From NCBI RefSeq assembly GCF_036884275.1, contig NZ_CP145607.1, positions 2,281,001 through 2,345,000 of the forward strand: a DNA stretch of 64,000 nucleotides, read 5' to 3'. The translations under genes and the position numbers were made by a program. This document shows positions 18,344 to 29,403 of this stretch, piece after piece; within the stretch, counting starts at the first letter, position 1, and every line of letters starts with the position of its first letter. Below the pieces are notes generated by a model. That model saw only the letters and a program-made list of their open reading frames with translations, had not been told where the DNA came from and did not search any database. The DNA is from Sphingomonas kaistensis (GTDB lineage: Bacteria; Pseudomonadota; Alphaproteobacteria; Sphingomonadales; Sphingomonadaceae).

Positions 18344-18372
18344 TTGCAGCGGCCGCGCCGCCTCACAAGATA
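18344..18372 (+). promoter_or_regulatory. Candidate clpA promoter
   Basis: TTGCAG (18344-18349), a 17-bp spacer and AAGATA (18367-18372) stand about 50 bp before the clpA start. The -35 box overlaps a small hairpin (18336-18341 with 18349-18354). Confidence 0.35.
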
Positions 18373-18424
18373 AGATCTTAAGAATGCCGGGAGATTGTCT
18401 CCGCCCGGCCAAGGAGTTCCCCTA

Positions 18425-20833
18425 ATGCCCAGTTTCGCCCGCGAGCTCGAACAGACCCTCCACAATGCGCTTGGGGAAGCGAGCCGCCGTCGCCATGAAT
18501 ATGCGACGCTCGAGCATCTCTTGATGGCGCTGATCGACGACGGCCATGCGTCCAAGGTGATGACCGCCTGCGGTGTGAACCGCGATGAATTGAAGGCCAC
18601 CGTCAAACAGTATCTCGACGGCGAACTCGGCGCGCTGGTTGCCGACAGCGGCACCGACCCGACCCCGACCAGCGGGTTCCAGCGCGTGGTTCAGCGCGCG
18701 ATCCTGCACGTCCAGAGCTCGGGCCGCGACGAAGTGACCGGCGCCAACGTACTGGTCGCCTTGTTCTCCGAGCGGGAAAGCTATGCGGTCTATTTCCTGC
18801 AGCAGCAGGACATGAGCCGCCTGGATGCGGTGACCTATATCAGTCACGGCGTCGGCAAGGGCGAGAATGCGGAAGGCCAGCAGCCCGCTGCCGGCGCCGA
18901 GCAGCCCGAAACCAAGTCCGACAAGCCCGGCGCCGACAAGAAGGAAAGCGCGCTCAAGCAGTTCACCGTCGACCTCAACGAAAAGGCCAAGAACGGCAAG
19001 GTCGATCCGCTGATCGGGCGCATGGCCGAGGTCGACCGGACGGTGCAGATCCTCTGCCGCCGGTCCAAGAACAATCCGCTCTATGTGGGCGATCCGGGCG
19101 TCGGCAAGACCGCCATCGCCGAAGGCCTCGCACGTAAGATTATCGAAGGTGATGTGCCCGAGGTGCTGAAGCCCGCGGTGATCTACTCGCTCGACATGGG
19201 CGCGCTGCTGGCCGGCACCCGTTATCGCGGCGATTTCGAGGAGCGCTTGAAGTCGGTCGTCACCGAACTCGAGAAGCTGCCGCACGCGATCCTGTTCATC
19301 GACGAGATCCACACCGTGATCGGCGCCGGCGCGACCAGCGGCGGGGCGATGGACGCGTCCAACCTCCTCAAGCCCGCTTTGTCGGGTGGCTCGATCCGCT
19401 GCATCGGGTCGACCACCTACAAGGAATTCCGCAACCACTTCGAAAAGGACCGGGCGCTGCTCCGGCGCTTCCAGAAGATCGACGTTAACGAACCGACGGT
19501 CGAGGACACGATCAAGATCATCTCGGGTCTGCGGTCGAGCTTCGAGGAGCATCACAAGGTCCGCTATACCCCCGACGCGATCAAGTCGGCGGTGGAGCTG
19601 TCGGCGCGCTACATCCACGACCGCAAGCTGCCCGACAAGGCGATCGACGTGATCGACGAAGTCGGCGCGATGCAGATGCTGGTGCCGCCGGGCAAGCGCA
19701 AGAAGGTGATCACGCCCAAGGAGGTCGAGCAGGTCGTCGCGACCATGGCTCGAATCCCTCCGAAGAGCGTGTCCACCGACGACAAGAAGACGCTCCAGAA
19801 CCTCGAAGCGGACCTGAAGCGCGTCGTCTTTGGGCAGGACCTCGCGGTCGAGCGCCTGGCTTCGGCCATCAAGCTCAGCCGCGCCGGCCTGCGCGACCCT
19901 GACAAGCCGATCGGCAACTACCTGTTCTCGGGTCCGACCGGCGTCGGCAAGACCGAGGTGGCGCGTCAGCTCGCTTCGATCCTCGGGATCCCGCTGCAGC
20001 GCTTCGACATGTCGGAATATATGGAGCGTCACTCCGTCAGCCGGCTGATCGGCGCGCCTCCGGGCTATGTCGGCTACGACCAGGGCGGCCTGTTGACCGA
20101 CGCGGTCGACCAGCAGCCGCACAGCGTCCTCCTGCTCGACGAGATCGAGAAGGCGCACCCCGACCTGTTCAACATCCTGTTGCAGGTGATGGACAACGGA
20201 AAGCTGACCGATCACCACGGCAAGACCGTCGATTTCCGCAACACGATCCTGATCATGACCACCAATGCCGGTGCGTCGGACATGGCGCGGGAGAGCATCG
20301 GCTTCGGGGCGATGAGCCGCGAGGACGTGCAGGAAGACGCGATCCGCAAGATGTTCACGCCCGAATTCCGTAACCGCCTCGATGCGGTGGTGCCGTTCGG
20401 CTACCTGCCCCCCGCGGTCGTTGCCCGCGTGGTGGACAAGTTCATCCTGCAGCTCGAGCTTCAGCTGGCCGATCGCGGCGTTCACATCGAATTGGACGAC
20501 GAGGCACGCGAGTGGCTCACCGCCAAGGGCTATGACAAGCTCTACGGCGCGCGTCCGATGGGCCGTCTGGTGCAGGAGAAGATCAAGCAGCCGCTGGCCG
20601 AGGAATTGCTGTTCGGCAAGCTGGTCCACGGCGGCGAGGTCAAGGTCCGCTTGAAGGACAATGCGCCGGTGTTCGAGATCACGCCCGCGGCTCCGGCCAA
20701 GACCGCCAAGGGTAAGGGCAAGCCCAAGCCGGTCAGGGCACGCTCGGCCCGTCCTGTCGACCAGCCGTCCCAGCCGGAGACTGGCGACCAGTCCGAGCCG
20801 GGCGAAACGCCCGAAACGCCCACCGCCGAATAA
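18425..20833 (+). CDS. clpA: ATP-dependent Clp protease ATP-binding subunit ClpA
   Basis: An 802-residue AAA+ unfoldase that feeds substrates to ClpP. The Clp N-domain repeat occupies about 1-145 (FARELEQTLHNAL, EHLLMALIDD), where ClpS binds. The D1 Walker A is GDPGVGKTA near 222 and the D2 Walker A is GPTGVGKTE near 502; ILFIDEIHTVIGAG is the D1 Walker B. The last 45 residues are a Lys/Pro/Glu-rich extension beyond the usual ClpA end. AAGGAG precedes ATG 18425. clpS, often upstream of clpA, is absent here. A strong terminator follows. Confidence 0.95.
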   Translation: MPSFARELEQTLHNALGEASRRRHEYATLEHLLMALIDDGHASKVMTACGVNRDELKATVKQYLDGELGALVADSGTDPTPTSGFQRVVQRAILHVQSSGRDEVTGANVLVALFSERESYAVYFLQQQDMSRLDAVTYISHGVGKGENAEGQQPAAGAEQPETKSDKPGADKKESALKQFTVDLNEKAKNGKVDPLIGRMAEVDRTVQILCRRSKNNPLYVGDPGVGKTAIAEGLARKIIEGDVPEVLKPAVIYSLDMGALLAGTRYRGDFEERLKSVVTELEKLPHAILFIDEIHTVIGAGATSGGAMDASNLLKPALSGGSIRCIGSTTYKEFRNHFEKDRALLRRFQKIDVNEPTVEDTIKIISGLRSSFEEHHKVRYTPDAIKSAVELSARYIHDRKLPDKAIDVIDEVGAMQMLVPPGKRKKVITPKEVEQVVATMARIPPKSVSTDDKKTLQNLEADLKRVVFGQDLAVERLASAIKLSRAGLRDPDKPIGNYLFSGPTGVGKTEVARQLASILGIPLQRFDMSEYMERHSVSRLIGAPPGYVGYDQGGLLTDAVDQQPHSVLLLDEIEKAHPDLFNILLQVMDNGKLTDHHGKTVDFRNTILIMTTNAGASDMARESIGFGAMSREDVQEDAIRKMFTPEFRNRLDAVVPFGYLPPAVVARVVDKFILQLELQLADRGVHIELDDEAREWLTAKGYDKLYGARPMGRLVQEKIKQPLAEELLFGKLVHGGEVKVRLKDNAPVFEITPAAPAKTAKGKGKPKPVRARSARPVDQPSQPETGDQSEPGETPETPTAE

Positions 20834-20852
20834 GGCGGCGGGGAGCGCTAAG

Positions 20853-20889
20853 AAAAGAGGCCGGGAGCGTCATGCCCCCGGCCTCTTTT
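20853..20889. terminator. Bidirectional Rho-independent terminator
   Basis: A perfect 13-bp stem (20853-20865 with 20877-20889) has A-rich and T-rich flanks, so it can end clpA from the left and the lipoprotein gene at 20924 from the right. Confidence 0.9.
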
Positions 20890-20923
20890 CTTTGCAGAAC
20901 ACCAGTCGCTCTTTGCGGGCGCC

Positions 20924-21397
20924 CTAGCTGCGTTCGTCGAGCAGGATCGTCCCGCTGGTGCCGCTGCCCTGCGGGGCGAAGCGCATCACGAAGGTGGCGC
21001 CGTCCTTGGTCTTCCCCTGAAGCGCATCGGCCGCCAGCGCCGCTTCGATTCCCTGCGCCTTGAACTGGTCGATGAAATAGGTCTGCACTTCCGCCGGCGA
21101 GGCCGGGGCGGTGAAGGTGAAATTGACCTTGCCGGGCTTACCGTCGCCGGCATCGAGATTGAAGCCGGTCAGCGTGGCACCGGGCATCATCTTCACCCCG
21201 TCGATATCGAAATTGGCATTCGACATGATGCCCGTCGGAAGCTTGATTTCGCCCTTAGCGAAGGGCAGGTTGAACGCGACGCGGCCATCGGCGTCGGCCC
21301 GCATCTGCACCGTCTCGTCACCCGCCGCCGGCTCCCTTACCTCGGCCTTGCAGGCGGCCAGCAGGAGCAACGGCGTGAGTGCGACGATCTTGTTCAT
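20924..21397 (-). CDS. Hypothetical lipoprotein, 157 aa
   Basis: A lipobox (LLLLAACKAE, Cys at residue 16) after a short signal peptide marks it as a lipoprotein. The mature part has beta-strand character (VAFNLPFAKGEIKLPTGI near residue 42-58, then VNFTFTAPASPAEVQTYFID) and ends GTSGTILLDERS. I do not recognise a family. GGGGAACC lies before ATG 21397. It is convergent with clpA and divergent from the S9 peptidase; the gap with the peptidase has a GTATT/AATAC inverted pair and a run of six CG. Confidence 0.65.
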   Translation of the reverse strand: MNKIVALTPLLLLAACKAEVREPAAGDETVQMRADADGRVAFNLPFAKGEIKLPTGIMSNANFDIDGVKMMPGATLTGFNLDAGDGKPGKVNFTFTAPASPAEVQTYFIDQFKAQGIEAALAADALQGKTKDGATFVMRFAPQGSGTSGTILLDERS

Positions 21398-21470
21398 GGT
21401 GGTTCCCCTGTAAGTGTATTGGTGATGTAATACGCCAAGCTCGATCATCAAGTCAATCGCGATCCGCTGG

Positions 21471-21482
21471 CGCGCGCGCGCG
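21471..21482. repeat. (CG)6 simple repeat
   Basis: A run of six CG dinucleotides lies about 40 bp upstream of the S9 peptidase start, in the divergent gap. Such tracts can adopt Z-DNA and slip in replication; no function is evident. Confidence 0.5.
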
Positions 21483-21523
21483 AAAGATGATTGAGTGCCA
21501 CCGCAACTAATCGGGGGACTACC

Positions 21524-23566
21524 ATGACGACCAGAACTGCCTTCGCGCTGACCCTTGCGCTGCTGGGGAGCGCGGCCGCTGCCCAGCAGCCGATCGCTGC
21601 GGTCACCCCCGCCCCCTCCCCCGTCTTCACCGGCGGCGACCTGTTCAACCTCACCTATGCGTCCGATCCGCAGATCAGCCCCGACGGCAAGCGCATCGCT
21701 TATGTCCGGATGAGCGCGGACGTGATGACCGACCGCTATCGTCCGACCATCTGGCTGATCGACACCGCCACCGGCCGGCAGGAGCCGCTGATCGCTGGCA
21801 GCGGCGCGCACCGCAGCCCGCGCTGGTCGCCCGACGGCCGCCGCCTGGCTTATGTTTCGACGGCGGAAGGACCGGGCGCGCAGCTTCACGTGCGGTGGAT
21901 GGACGGTGGGCAGACCGCCCGGATCACCGGCCTTCCCGACGGCCCCTCGGACATCGCCTGGTCGCCCGACGGCCGCCGCCTTGCCTATCTGATGCGTGTG
22001 CCCGGCGAGGGACCGAGCATCGGCAAGGCCCCGCCCAAACCCGAAGGTGCGACCTGGGCAGAGCCGCTGCAGGCCGTCGACCGCCTGCAATATCGCAACG
22101 ACGGGTCGGGCAACGTCAAGCCGGGCTTCGACCAATTGTTCGTGGTCGATGCCGATGGCGGCGCCCCGCGGCGGCTGACCGCTGGGGGTTTCCCCTTGAA
22201 CGGACCGCTGGCGTGGAGCGGCAACAGCGTACTTGTCAGCGGCAATCACGCGCCCGAATGGGAAGCCGAGCCGCAGGAAAGCGAAATCCTGGCCGTCGAC
22301 GTGGCGACCGGCGCCGTTCGCGAACTGACCCGCCGCAAGGGCCCGGACGGCTCACCGGTGGTATCCCCCGACGGTCGCACCATCGCCTATCTCGGCGCCG
22401 ACGACGATGGGCAGGCCTACAACCAGACAAAGCTCTACCTGATGAACGCCGACGGCTCGGGTTCGCGCCGGATCGCCGCCGGTTTCGACCGCTCGATCAA
22501 TCAGGTCGAATGGGCCGGCAATCAGTTGTTCGTCGGCTATGAGGAGAAAGGCCACTACCGCATGGCCCGGATCAGCACCGCAGGCGCGGTCACCCCCCTG
22601 CCCCTCGATCTCGCGGCACCGGCGGTGGGTCGTCCCTATACCGGCGGCGAATTCAGCGTAGCGCGTGACGGCACGGTGGCGTTCACCAGCGGCTCGGCCA
22701 GCCGTCCGGCCGATGTGTCGATGGCTCGCGGCGGCACCGCGCGGCGGCTGACCGCGCTCAACGACCTGTGGCTGTCGGGCAAGCGGCTGGGCGAGGTCCG
22801 CACCCTCGACGCCACCGCGCCCGACGGCACGCCAATCCCCGGCTGGATCCTGCTTCCCGCAGGCTATCAGGAAGGGCAAAAGGTCCCGACCATTCTCGAG
22901 ATCCACGGCGGCCCCTACACCAGCTACGGCCCCTATTTCTCGACCGACTACCAGCTGTTCGCCTCGGCCGGTTATGCCGTGCTGTTCCCCAACGTGCGCG
23001 GGTCGACCGGCTATGGCGAAGCCTTCGCCGACGGGATCGAGAAAAGTTATCCGACACCCAACGAAACCGATCTCATGGCCTCCGTCGATGCGGCGGTGGC
23101 GGCGGGGCTGGCCGATCCCAACAACCTCTTCATTACCGGCGGGTCGGGCGGCGGTCTGCTGACCGCCTGGATGACCGGCCACACCAACCGGTTCAAGGCG
23201 GCAGCGGTGCAGAAGCCGGTGATCAACTGGACCAGCCAAGCGCTGGTCGCCGACGGGATCGGCTTCTTCGGACGCTACTGGCTCGGCGCGGAACCGTGGG
23301 AACAGCCCGAAAAATACTGGCAGCGCTCGCCGCTCAGTCTCGCGGGCAAGGTCAAGACGCCAACTCTGGTGATCGTCGGCGGCGATGATCTGCGCACCCC
23401 CAACGCCGAGGCCGAGCAATGGTATGGCGCGCTTCGGGTCCAAGGCGTACCCTCGCTGCTGATCAAGGTGCCGGGCGCCCCGCACAGCCTCGACGGCCGG
23501 CCGAGCCAAGCGGCGGCGCGCGTGTCGGCGATCACCGCCTGGTTCGACCGCTACCGGACCAAATAA
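21524..23566 (+). CDS. S9 family prolyl-oligopeptidase-type peptidase, exported
   Basis: A 680-residue serine peptidase. The signal peptide is MTTRTAFALTLALLGSAAAA. A seven-bladed propeller of about 400 residues follows, with recurring SPDGRRLAY-type strands, and then an alpha/beta hydrolase domain. The nucleophile is Ser near 540 in ITGGSGGGLL, the acid is Asp near 622 (VGGDDLRTP), and the base is His near 654 (APHSLDGRP). It probably degrades oligopeptides in the periplasm. GGGGGA lies 7 bases before ATG 21524. It is convergent with kup, sharing a hairpin in the gap. Confidence 0.92.
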   Translation: MTTRTAFALTLALLGSAAAAQQPIAAVTPAPSPVFTGGDLFNLTYASDPQISPDGKRIAYVRMSADVMTDRYRPTIWLIDTATGRQEPLIAGSGAHRSPRWSPDGRRLAYVSTAEGPGAQLHVRWMDGGQTARITGLPDGPSDIAWSPDGRRLAYLMRVPGEGPSIGKAPPKPEGATWAEPLQAVDRLQYRNDGSGNVKPGFDQLFVVDADGGAPRRLTAGGFPLNGPLAWSGNSVLVSGNHAPEWEAEPQESEILAVDVATGAVRELTRRKGPDGSPVVSPDGRTIAYLGADDDGQAYNQTKLYLMNADGSGSRRIAAGFDRSINQVEWAGNQLFVGYEEKGHYRMARISTAGAVTPLPLDLAAPAVGRPYTGGEFSVARDGTVAFTSGSASRPADVSMARGGTARRLTALNDLWLSGKRLGEVRTLDATAPDGTPIPGWILLPAGYQEGQKVPTILEIHGGPYTSYGPYFSTDYQLFASAGYAVLFPNVRGSTGYGEAFADGIEKSYPTPNETDLMASVDAAVAAGLADPNNLFITGGSGGGLLTAWMTGHTNRFKAAAVQKPVINWTSQALVADGIGFFGRYWLGAEPWEQPEKYWQRSPLSLAGKVKTPTLVIVGGDDLRTPNAEAEQWYGALRVQGVPSLLIKVPGAPHSLDGRPSQAAARVSAITAWFDRYRTK

Positions 23567-23575
23567 GCAGCGAGT

Positions 23576-23597
23576 GGGGCCGGTCCTCCCCGGCCCC
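23576..23597. terminator. Hairpin between convergent genes
   Basis: GGGGCCGG and its complement pair perfectly over a 6-base loop between the S9 peptidase and kup stops. There is no U tract, so termination strength is uncertain. Confidence 0.5.
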
Positions 23598-23603
23598 GCC
23601 GCC

Positions 23604-25514
23604 TCAGATCGCGACCTGGCTGCCGAGTTCGACGACGCGGTTGGGCGGCAGCTTGAAGAAGTCCATCGCGGTCGCCGAATTGCGCATCATCCAGCCAAAC
23701 AACCGCTCGCGCCACCGCGCCATGCCCGGTCGCGCCGACGAGAGGATGGTCTGCCGCGACAGGAAATAGCTGGTGGTCATGGCCTTGCAGCTCCCGACCC
23801 GGTCCGCCGCCCCGTCGAGCGCCGCGGGAATATCAGGGTCTTCGGAGAAACCGTAGCGCACGATCACGCGCTTCAGGCCCGCGCCCAGTTCCTCGACGCT
23901 GACCCTGTTCGCCTCGTCGACGAAGGGTACGTCCATCACCTTGACCGTGGTCAGCAGCACCGTCTCGTGGAGCACCTGGTTGTGCTTGAGGTTGTGCAGC
24001 AGCGCGGGCGGAATGCCGGCGGCGGCACTGGTCAGGTAGACCGCGGTGCCGCGGATGCGATGCACGCCCTTGCCGACCGATTTGACGAACACTTCGACCG
24101 GCATCGCGGCTTCCTCCTGCTGCGCGCGGACCAGCTGGCGCCCCTTGGCCCAGGTCGTCAGCAGCGTGAAGGCGATCAGCGCCACGATCACCGGGAACCA
24201 GCCGCCGTCGAACAGCTTGGTCAGGTTCGACGCAAAGTATGTCAGGTCGACCACGCCCAGCACCGCGATCAGTGGCCAGCTCACCCACCGCGGCCATTGC
24301 CAATGCTGGGTCAGCAGCACCGCCAGCATCAGGGTGGTAATCGCCATCGTGCCCGTCACCGCGATGCCGTAGGCGCTGGCGAGGTTGGAGCTGTTCTTGA
24401 ACACCACGACCAGTGCGATCACCGACAGGCACAGCAGCCAGTTGATCGCCGGCACGAAGATCTGGCCTTCGGCGGTGGTGCTGGTGTGGCGAATGGTGAG
24501 ACGGGGCACGAGACCGAGCTGGACCGCCTGCCGCACCACGCTGAACGCGCCGGTGATCACCGCCTGGCTGGCGATCACGGTCGCCGCGACCGCCAGAAGG
24601 ATCAGCGGCAGCCGCCATTCCTCGCCGGCCAGCAGGTAAAACGGATTCTCGACCGCTTCCGGGCTGCGCAGCAACAGCGCGCCCTGGCCGAGGTAATTGG
24701 TCATCAGCGCCGGAAAGGCGACCAGCAGCCAGGCCAGCCGGATCGGCTTGGCACCATAATGGCCAAGGTCGGCATAAAGCGCTTCCGCCCCGGTCACCGC
24801 GAGCACGATCGAGCCCAAGGCGAGAAAGGCGAACCACGGATCGTCGACGATGAAGCGGAGGCCCCATAGCGGCGACAGCGCGCGCAGCACGTCCGGCCGC
24901 TCAATCACCGACAGCAGGCCGAGGGCCGTCAGCACAGCGAAGTAAAGCAACATGATCGGGCCGAAGACGGCGCCGACTTTGGTCGTCCCGTGCCGCTGGA
25001 CGGCGAACAGCAGAACGATGATCGCCAGGGCGGTCGGCATGGCGAACGGCAGGAAATCGGCGTTGATGGTCTGAACGCCCTCGACCGCCGACAGAACGGA
25101 GATCGCCGGCGTGATCATCGCATCGCCGAAGAACAAGGCCGTCGCGAACACGCCGAGGATGGTCAGGCCAGCGGTCCAGCGCTTCTTCTCGCCATGGCGC
25201 GACAGCAGCGCCAATAGCGCCAGGCTACCGCCCTCGCCCTTGTTGTCGGCGCGCATCATGATGAAGACGTACTTCAGCGTCACCACCAGCATGAACGTCC
25301 AGAAGACGATGCTGAGGACACCGAGCACGCGTTCTTCCGACACCGGCATCGGATGGTGCCCGATGAAGCTTTCCTTGAGCGCATAGAGCGGCGACGTACC
25401 GATATCGCCGAACACCACGCCGATCGCGCCCAGCGTCAGCAAGGGGGTGGAGCCGCGCGGCGCGTGGGCGTCGACGGTTGGGCCGGTCGAGCCGGCGGCA
25501 GTGCTTTCAGTCAT
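23604..25514 (-). CDS. kup: Low-affinity potassium uptake protein Kup
   Basis: A 636-residue K+/H+ symporter of the KUP/HAK/KT family. The signature GVVFGDIGTSPLYALKESF lies near residue 33-51, followed by about twelve membrane helices up to residue 450 or so and a cytoplasmic C-terminal domain of about 180 residues. GDAMITPAISVLSAVEG near 150 is also family-typical. The start at ATG 25514 gives a normal length. A candidate promoter is at 25593-25622. The gene stands alone on its transcript. Confidence 0.95.
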   Translation of the reverse strand: MTESTAAGSTGPTVDAHAPRGSTPLLTLGAIGVVFGDIGTSPLYALKESFIGHHPMPVSEERVLGVLSIVFWTFMLVVTLKYVFIMMRADNKGEGGSLALLALLSRHGEKKRWTAGLTILGVFATALFFGDAMITPAISVLSAVEGVQTINADFLPFAMPTALAIIVLLFAVQRHGTTKVGAVFGPIMLLYFAVLTALGLLSVIERPDVLRALSPLWGLRFIVDDPWFAFLALGSIVLAVTGAEALYADLGHYGAKPIRLAWLLVAFPALMTNYLGQGALLLRSPEAVENPFYLLAGEEWRLPLILLAVAATVIASQAVITGAFSVVRQAVQLGLVPRLTIRHTSTTAEGQIFVPAINWLLCLSVIALVVVFKNSSNLASAYGIAVTGTMAITTLMLAVLLTQHWQWPRWVSWPLIAVLGVVDLTYFASNLTKLFDGGWFPVIVALIAFTLLTTWAKGRQLVRAQQEEAAMPVEVFVKSVGKGVHRIRGTAVYLTSAAAGIPPALLHNLKHNQVLHETVLLTTVKVMDVPFVDEANRVSVEELGAGLKRVIVRYGFSEDPDIPAALDGAADRVGSCKAMTTSYFLSRQTILSSARPGMARWRERLFGWMMRNSATAMDFFKLPPNRVVELGSQVAI

Positions 25515-25592
25515 GAGCGAAGACGTTCCTGCGCCTGTTGAACCCTAGAACAGGGGTCGTCGTCATTCAGGCGGCGGCCTCGAGTCGGAGCC

Positions 25593-25622
25593 ATATACGC
25601 GCTTTTTCACGAAATGTTGCAA
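25593..25622 (-). promoter_or_regulatory. Candidate kup promoter
   Basis: On the minus strand TTGCAA, an 18-bp spacer and GTATAT form a sigma-70-like promoter about 80 bp before the kup start. The surrounding 25590-25660 is visibly more A+T rich than its neighbourhood. Confidence 0.45.
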
Positions 25623-25730
25623 GTGCGAATACGAATTTGCTGCGATTGCGAGATTGCCGCTCCCTCTTTCCTCGCTCCGCCGAGCGGCGCATGAAGCCCG
25701 CACCCCCGATTCCCGATCCGGAGTTCGCTT

Positions 25731-27431
<1,701 letters not shown>

Positions 27432-27548
27432 TCGATCCACGCCCCTCCTGCCGCAGGGCGAGAGGGGCACGTGAAGCGTATTGCCGCGCCAAGCAGAAGG
27501 ACGCCGACGCGGCCGAAGCGATGAAGGCCGCGGGCTGACCCCGCCTTT

Positions 27549-27632
27549 CGTCATCCCGGACTTGATCCGGGGTCCCGCTTCTGCGTTCTCTTCTGAGTGA
27601 GAAGCGGGATCCCGGGCCGCGCCCGTAGGACG
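27549..27632. repeat. Dispersed palindromic repeat, copy 1
   Basis: It begins CGTCATCCCGGACTTGATCC and contains 14-base arms (27569-27582 and 27600-27613, one mismatch) that form a hairpin. The same sequence family recurs inverted at 38767-38839. It sits between the M28 peptidase and the dienelactone hydrolase and may act as a transcript end. Confidence 0.7.
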
Positions 27633-27648
27633 AAATGGAGAGAAAAGC

Positions 27649-28506
27649 ATGACCGACGACCTCAAGGCCCGCGCAATCGCGCTATACGACCGCTACACCC
27701 ACGAGGGCATGCCGCGGCGCGAATTCATGTCGCGGATGGTCGTGCTGGCAGGCAGCGCCGCCGCTGCCGAAGCGCTGATCGGAAGCATCGCCGCCTCCCC
27801 CGCCGCCGCCGCGATCGTGCCCGAGAACGACAAGCGCCTGACCATCCGCGATCAAACCATCGCCGGCACCAAGGCTTATGTCGCCGAGCCGCGCAGCCGC
27901 AGCCTCAAGCCGACGGTGATCGTGATCCACGAGAATCGCGGCCTCAACGCCCATATCAAGGACGTCGCCCGCCGTGCCGCGCTTGCCGGCTATCGCGCGG
28001 TCGCGCCCGACTTCCTCACCCCGCTCGGCGGCACGCCCGCCAACGAGGATCAGGCGCGAGAGATGATCGGCAAGCTCGACCTCGCCCAGGCCAGCGCGGC
28101 GGGTGTCGCGATGGCCCGCGAACTCGCCAAGTCGAGCCGCGGCGGCAAGGTCGGCGCGGTCGGCTTCTGCTGGGGCGGAGCTTATGTGAACCGGCTGGCG
28201 GTCGATGCCGGGGCCGATCTCGACGCAGGCGTGGTCTATTACGGCACCGCACCCGACCCCAGTCAGGCCGCCAAGGTCCAGGCCCCGCTGCTGATCCAAC
28301 TGGCCGGGCTCGACACCCGCGTCAATCAGACCGGTTTCCCGTGGGTCGAGGCGCTGCGGGCTGCGAACAAGCCGGTGACCTTCCAGCTCTACGACGGCGT
28401 CAATCACGCCTTCCACAACGACACCTCGGCCGAACGCTACGACAAGGCCGCCGCCGAACTGAGCTGGCAGCGGACCCTGCGTTTCTTCAAGAAGAACCTC
28501 GGCTAG
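27649..28506 (+). CDS. Dienelactone hydrolase family protein, possible Tat substrate
   Basis: A 285-residue alpha/beta hydrolase. The nucleophile Cys is about 173 in VGFCWGGAYV, and the DLH-type His is in NHAFHNDTS near 253; IVIHENRGLN near 92 is the oxyanion region. The family hydrolyses dienelactones and related small esters. The N-terminus carries PRREFMSRMVVLAGSAAAAE at about residue 23-42, a twin-arginine-like signal, so export through Tat is likely, though the 22 residues before it are unusually long. The ATG is preceded by GGAGAGAAAAGC. The stop overlaps the next gene tail to tail by 4 bp (CTAG). Confidence 0.88.
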   Translation: MTDDLKARAIALYDRYTHEGMPRREFMSRMVVLAGSAAAAEALIGSIAASPAAAAIVPENDKRLTIRDQTIAGTKAYVAEPRSRSLKPTVIVIHENRGLNAHIKDVARRAALAGYRAVAPDFLTPLGGTPANEDQAREMIGKLDLAQASAAGVAMARELAKSSRGGKVGAVGFCWGGAYVNRLAVDAGADLDAGVVYYGTAPDPSQAAKVQAPLLIQLAGLDTRVNQTGFPWVEALRAANKPVTFQLYDGVNHAFHNDTSAERYDKAAAELSWQRTLRFFKKNLG

Positions 28507-29309
28507 GCGGGCAGCGCGCCGCTCTGGCTGGGGCGCTTGCCGGCGTTCCAGCCAGACCACGCGACCAGTGCGCCGAAGGCGCCGGCAGCCACGATGATCG
28601 GCGCCTGCGGCACATTGGCCAGCAACGCATAGAGGTTCCGCCAGGCCGGCAGACTGCCGATCGTGGCGAAGGCCAGCGCGCCCAGCGTGCTGACCAAGGC
28701 CGCCCAGAGCCACGGCCGCCCATCGGCGCCGCGTCCGCGCGCGATCAGCAAGGCCACGGCCGCAGCGACCAATTGGGCGGCGATGAAGCCTGGATAAAGG
28801 AGGTGCAGCGTCCCCGGCCCCCGCACGCCCAGCGGGATGCCGCTCAGCCGGCCGAGGATCGGCGGCAGCAACGGGATCACCGTCGCCAGCATATAGGCCG
28901 AATGAAGTTTGACCTTGCGGCGATGGCGGAGCGCTTGGTGGTAGAACGCCACCATCATCGCCACGCTGGCGGTATCGAGCCAGGCAAGCTGCGGCGCGAA
29001 GAGAACGTGAAACTCGCTGCCGGCATTCATCTTGGCCGCCATCCCGAAGAACAGCGCGGCGCCGCCCGCCATGAACAGGGGAAACAGCACCAGGCTGCCC
29101 AGCCCCGCCAGGCGGTGCGTCTCGCGCTCGCCGTGCTGGATGGTCCAGCTTTGCGCGGCCAGTAGCATCAGCCACGCGAAGGCGGTCAAACCGTGAAGGT
29201 GAAATTGCCAGCTCGCGGTTGGGAGCGTCGACAGGTAGCCGGGCCAATAGGCGAGCGCGATCAGTGGGAACAGGCCCAGAATATACCAGTGCGCGTGACG
29301 ATAAGGCAT
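28503..29309 (-). CDS. Hypothetical seven-helix membrane protein
   Basis: A 268-residue protein with about seven hydrophobic segments and very short tails. Several His residues lie in or near helices (FHLHGLTAFAW near 37-47, FYHQALRHRRK, KLHSAYM), a pattern seen in heme-binding or DUF2306-like membrane proteins, but the assignment is a guess. It begins MPYRHAHWYILGLFPLIALAY at ATG 29309, preceded by AGGGGAACGC, a good ribosome site. Alone on its transcript; convergent with the dienelactone hydrolase. Confidence 0.65.
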   Translation of the reverse strand: MPYRHAHWYILGLFPLIALAYWPGYLSTLPTASWQFHLHGLTAFAWLMLLAAQSWTIQHGERETHRLAGLGSLVLFPLFMAGGAALFFGMAAKMNAGSEFHVLFAPQLAWLDTASVAMMVAFYHQALRHRRKVKLHSAYMLATVIPLLPPILGRLSGIPLGVRGPGTLHLLYPGFIAAQLVAAAVALLIARGRGADGRPWLWAALVSTLGALAFATIGSLPAWRNLYALLANVPQAPIIVAAGAFGALVAWSGWNAGKRPSQSGALPA

Positions 29310-29403
29310 ATGCGTTCCCCTGCCTCATTCGGCCCACCCCCAGATGGACCGACTCGCTTTTACGGCGAAGCGCTAACCTGGCGCAAGATCACGGGTAAAT
29401 CGG

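Noticed and set aside
18422..20629. A 735-codon open frame opposite clpA
   Set aside because: It mirrors the codon structure of clpA, which has full AAA+ motifs and a ribosome site; the antisense protein has no recognisable features. High GC produces such frames.
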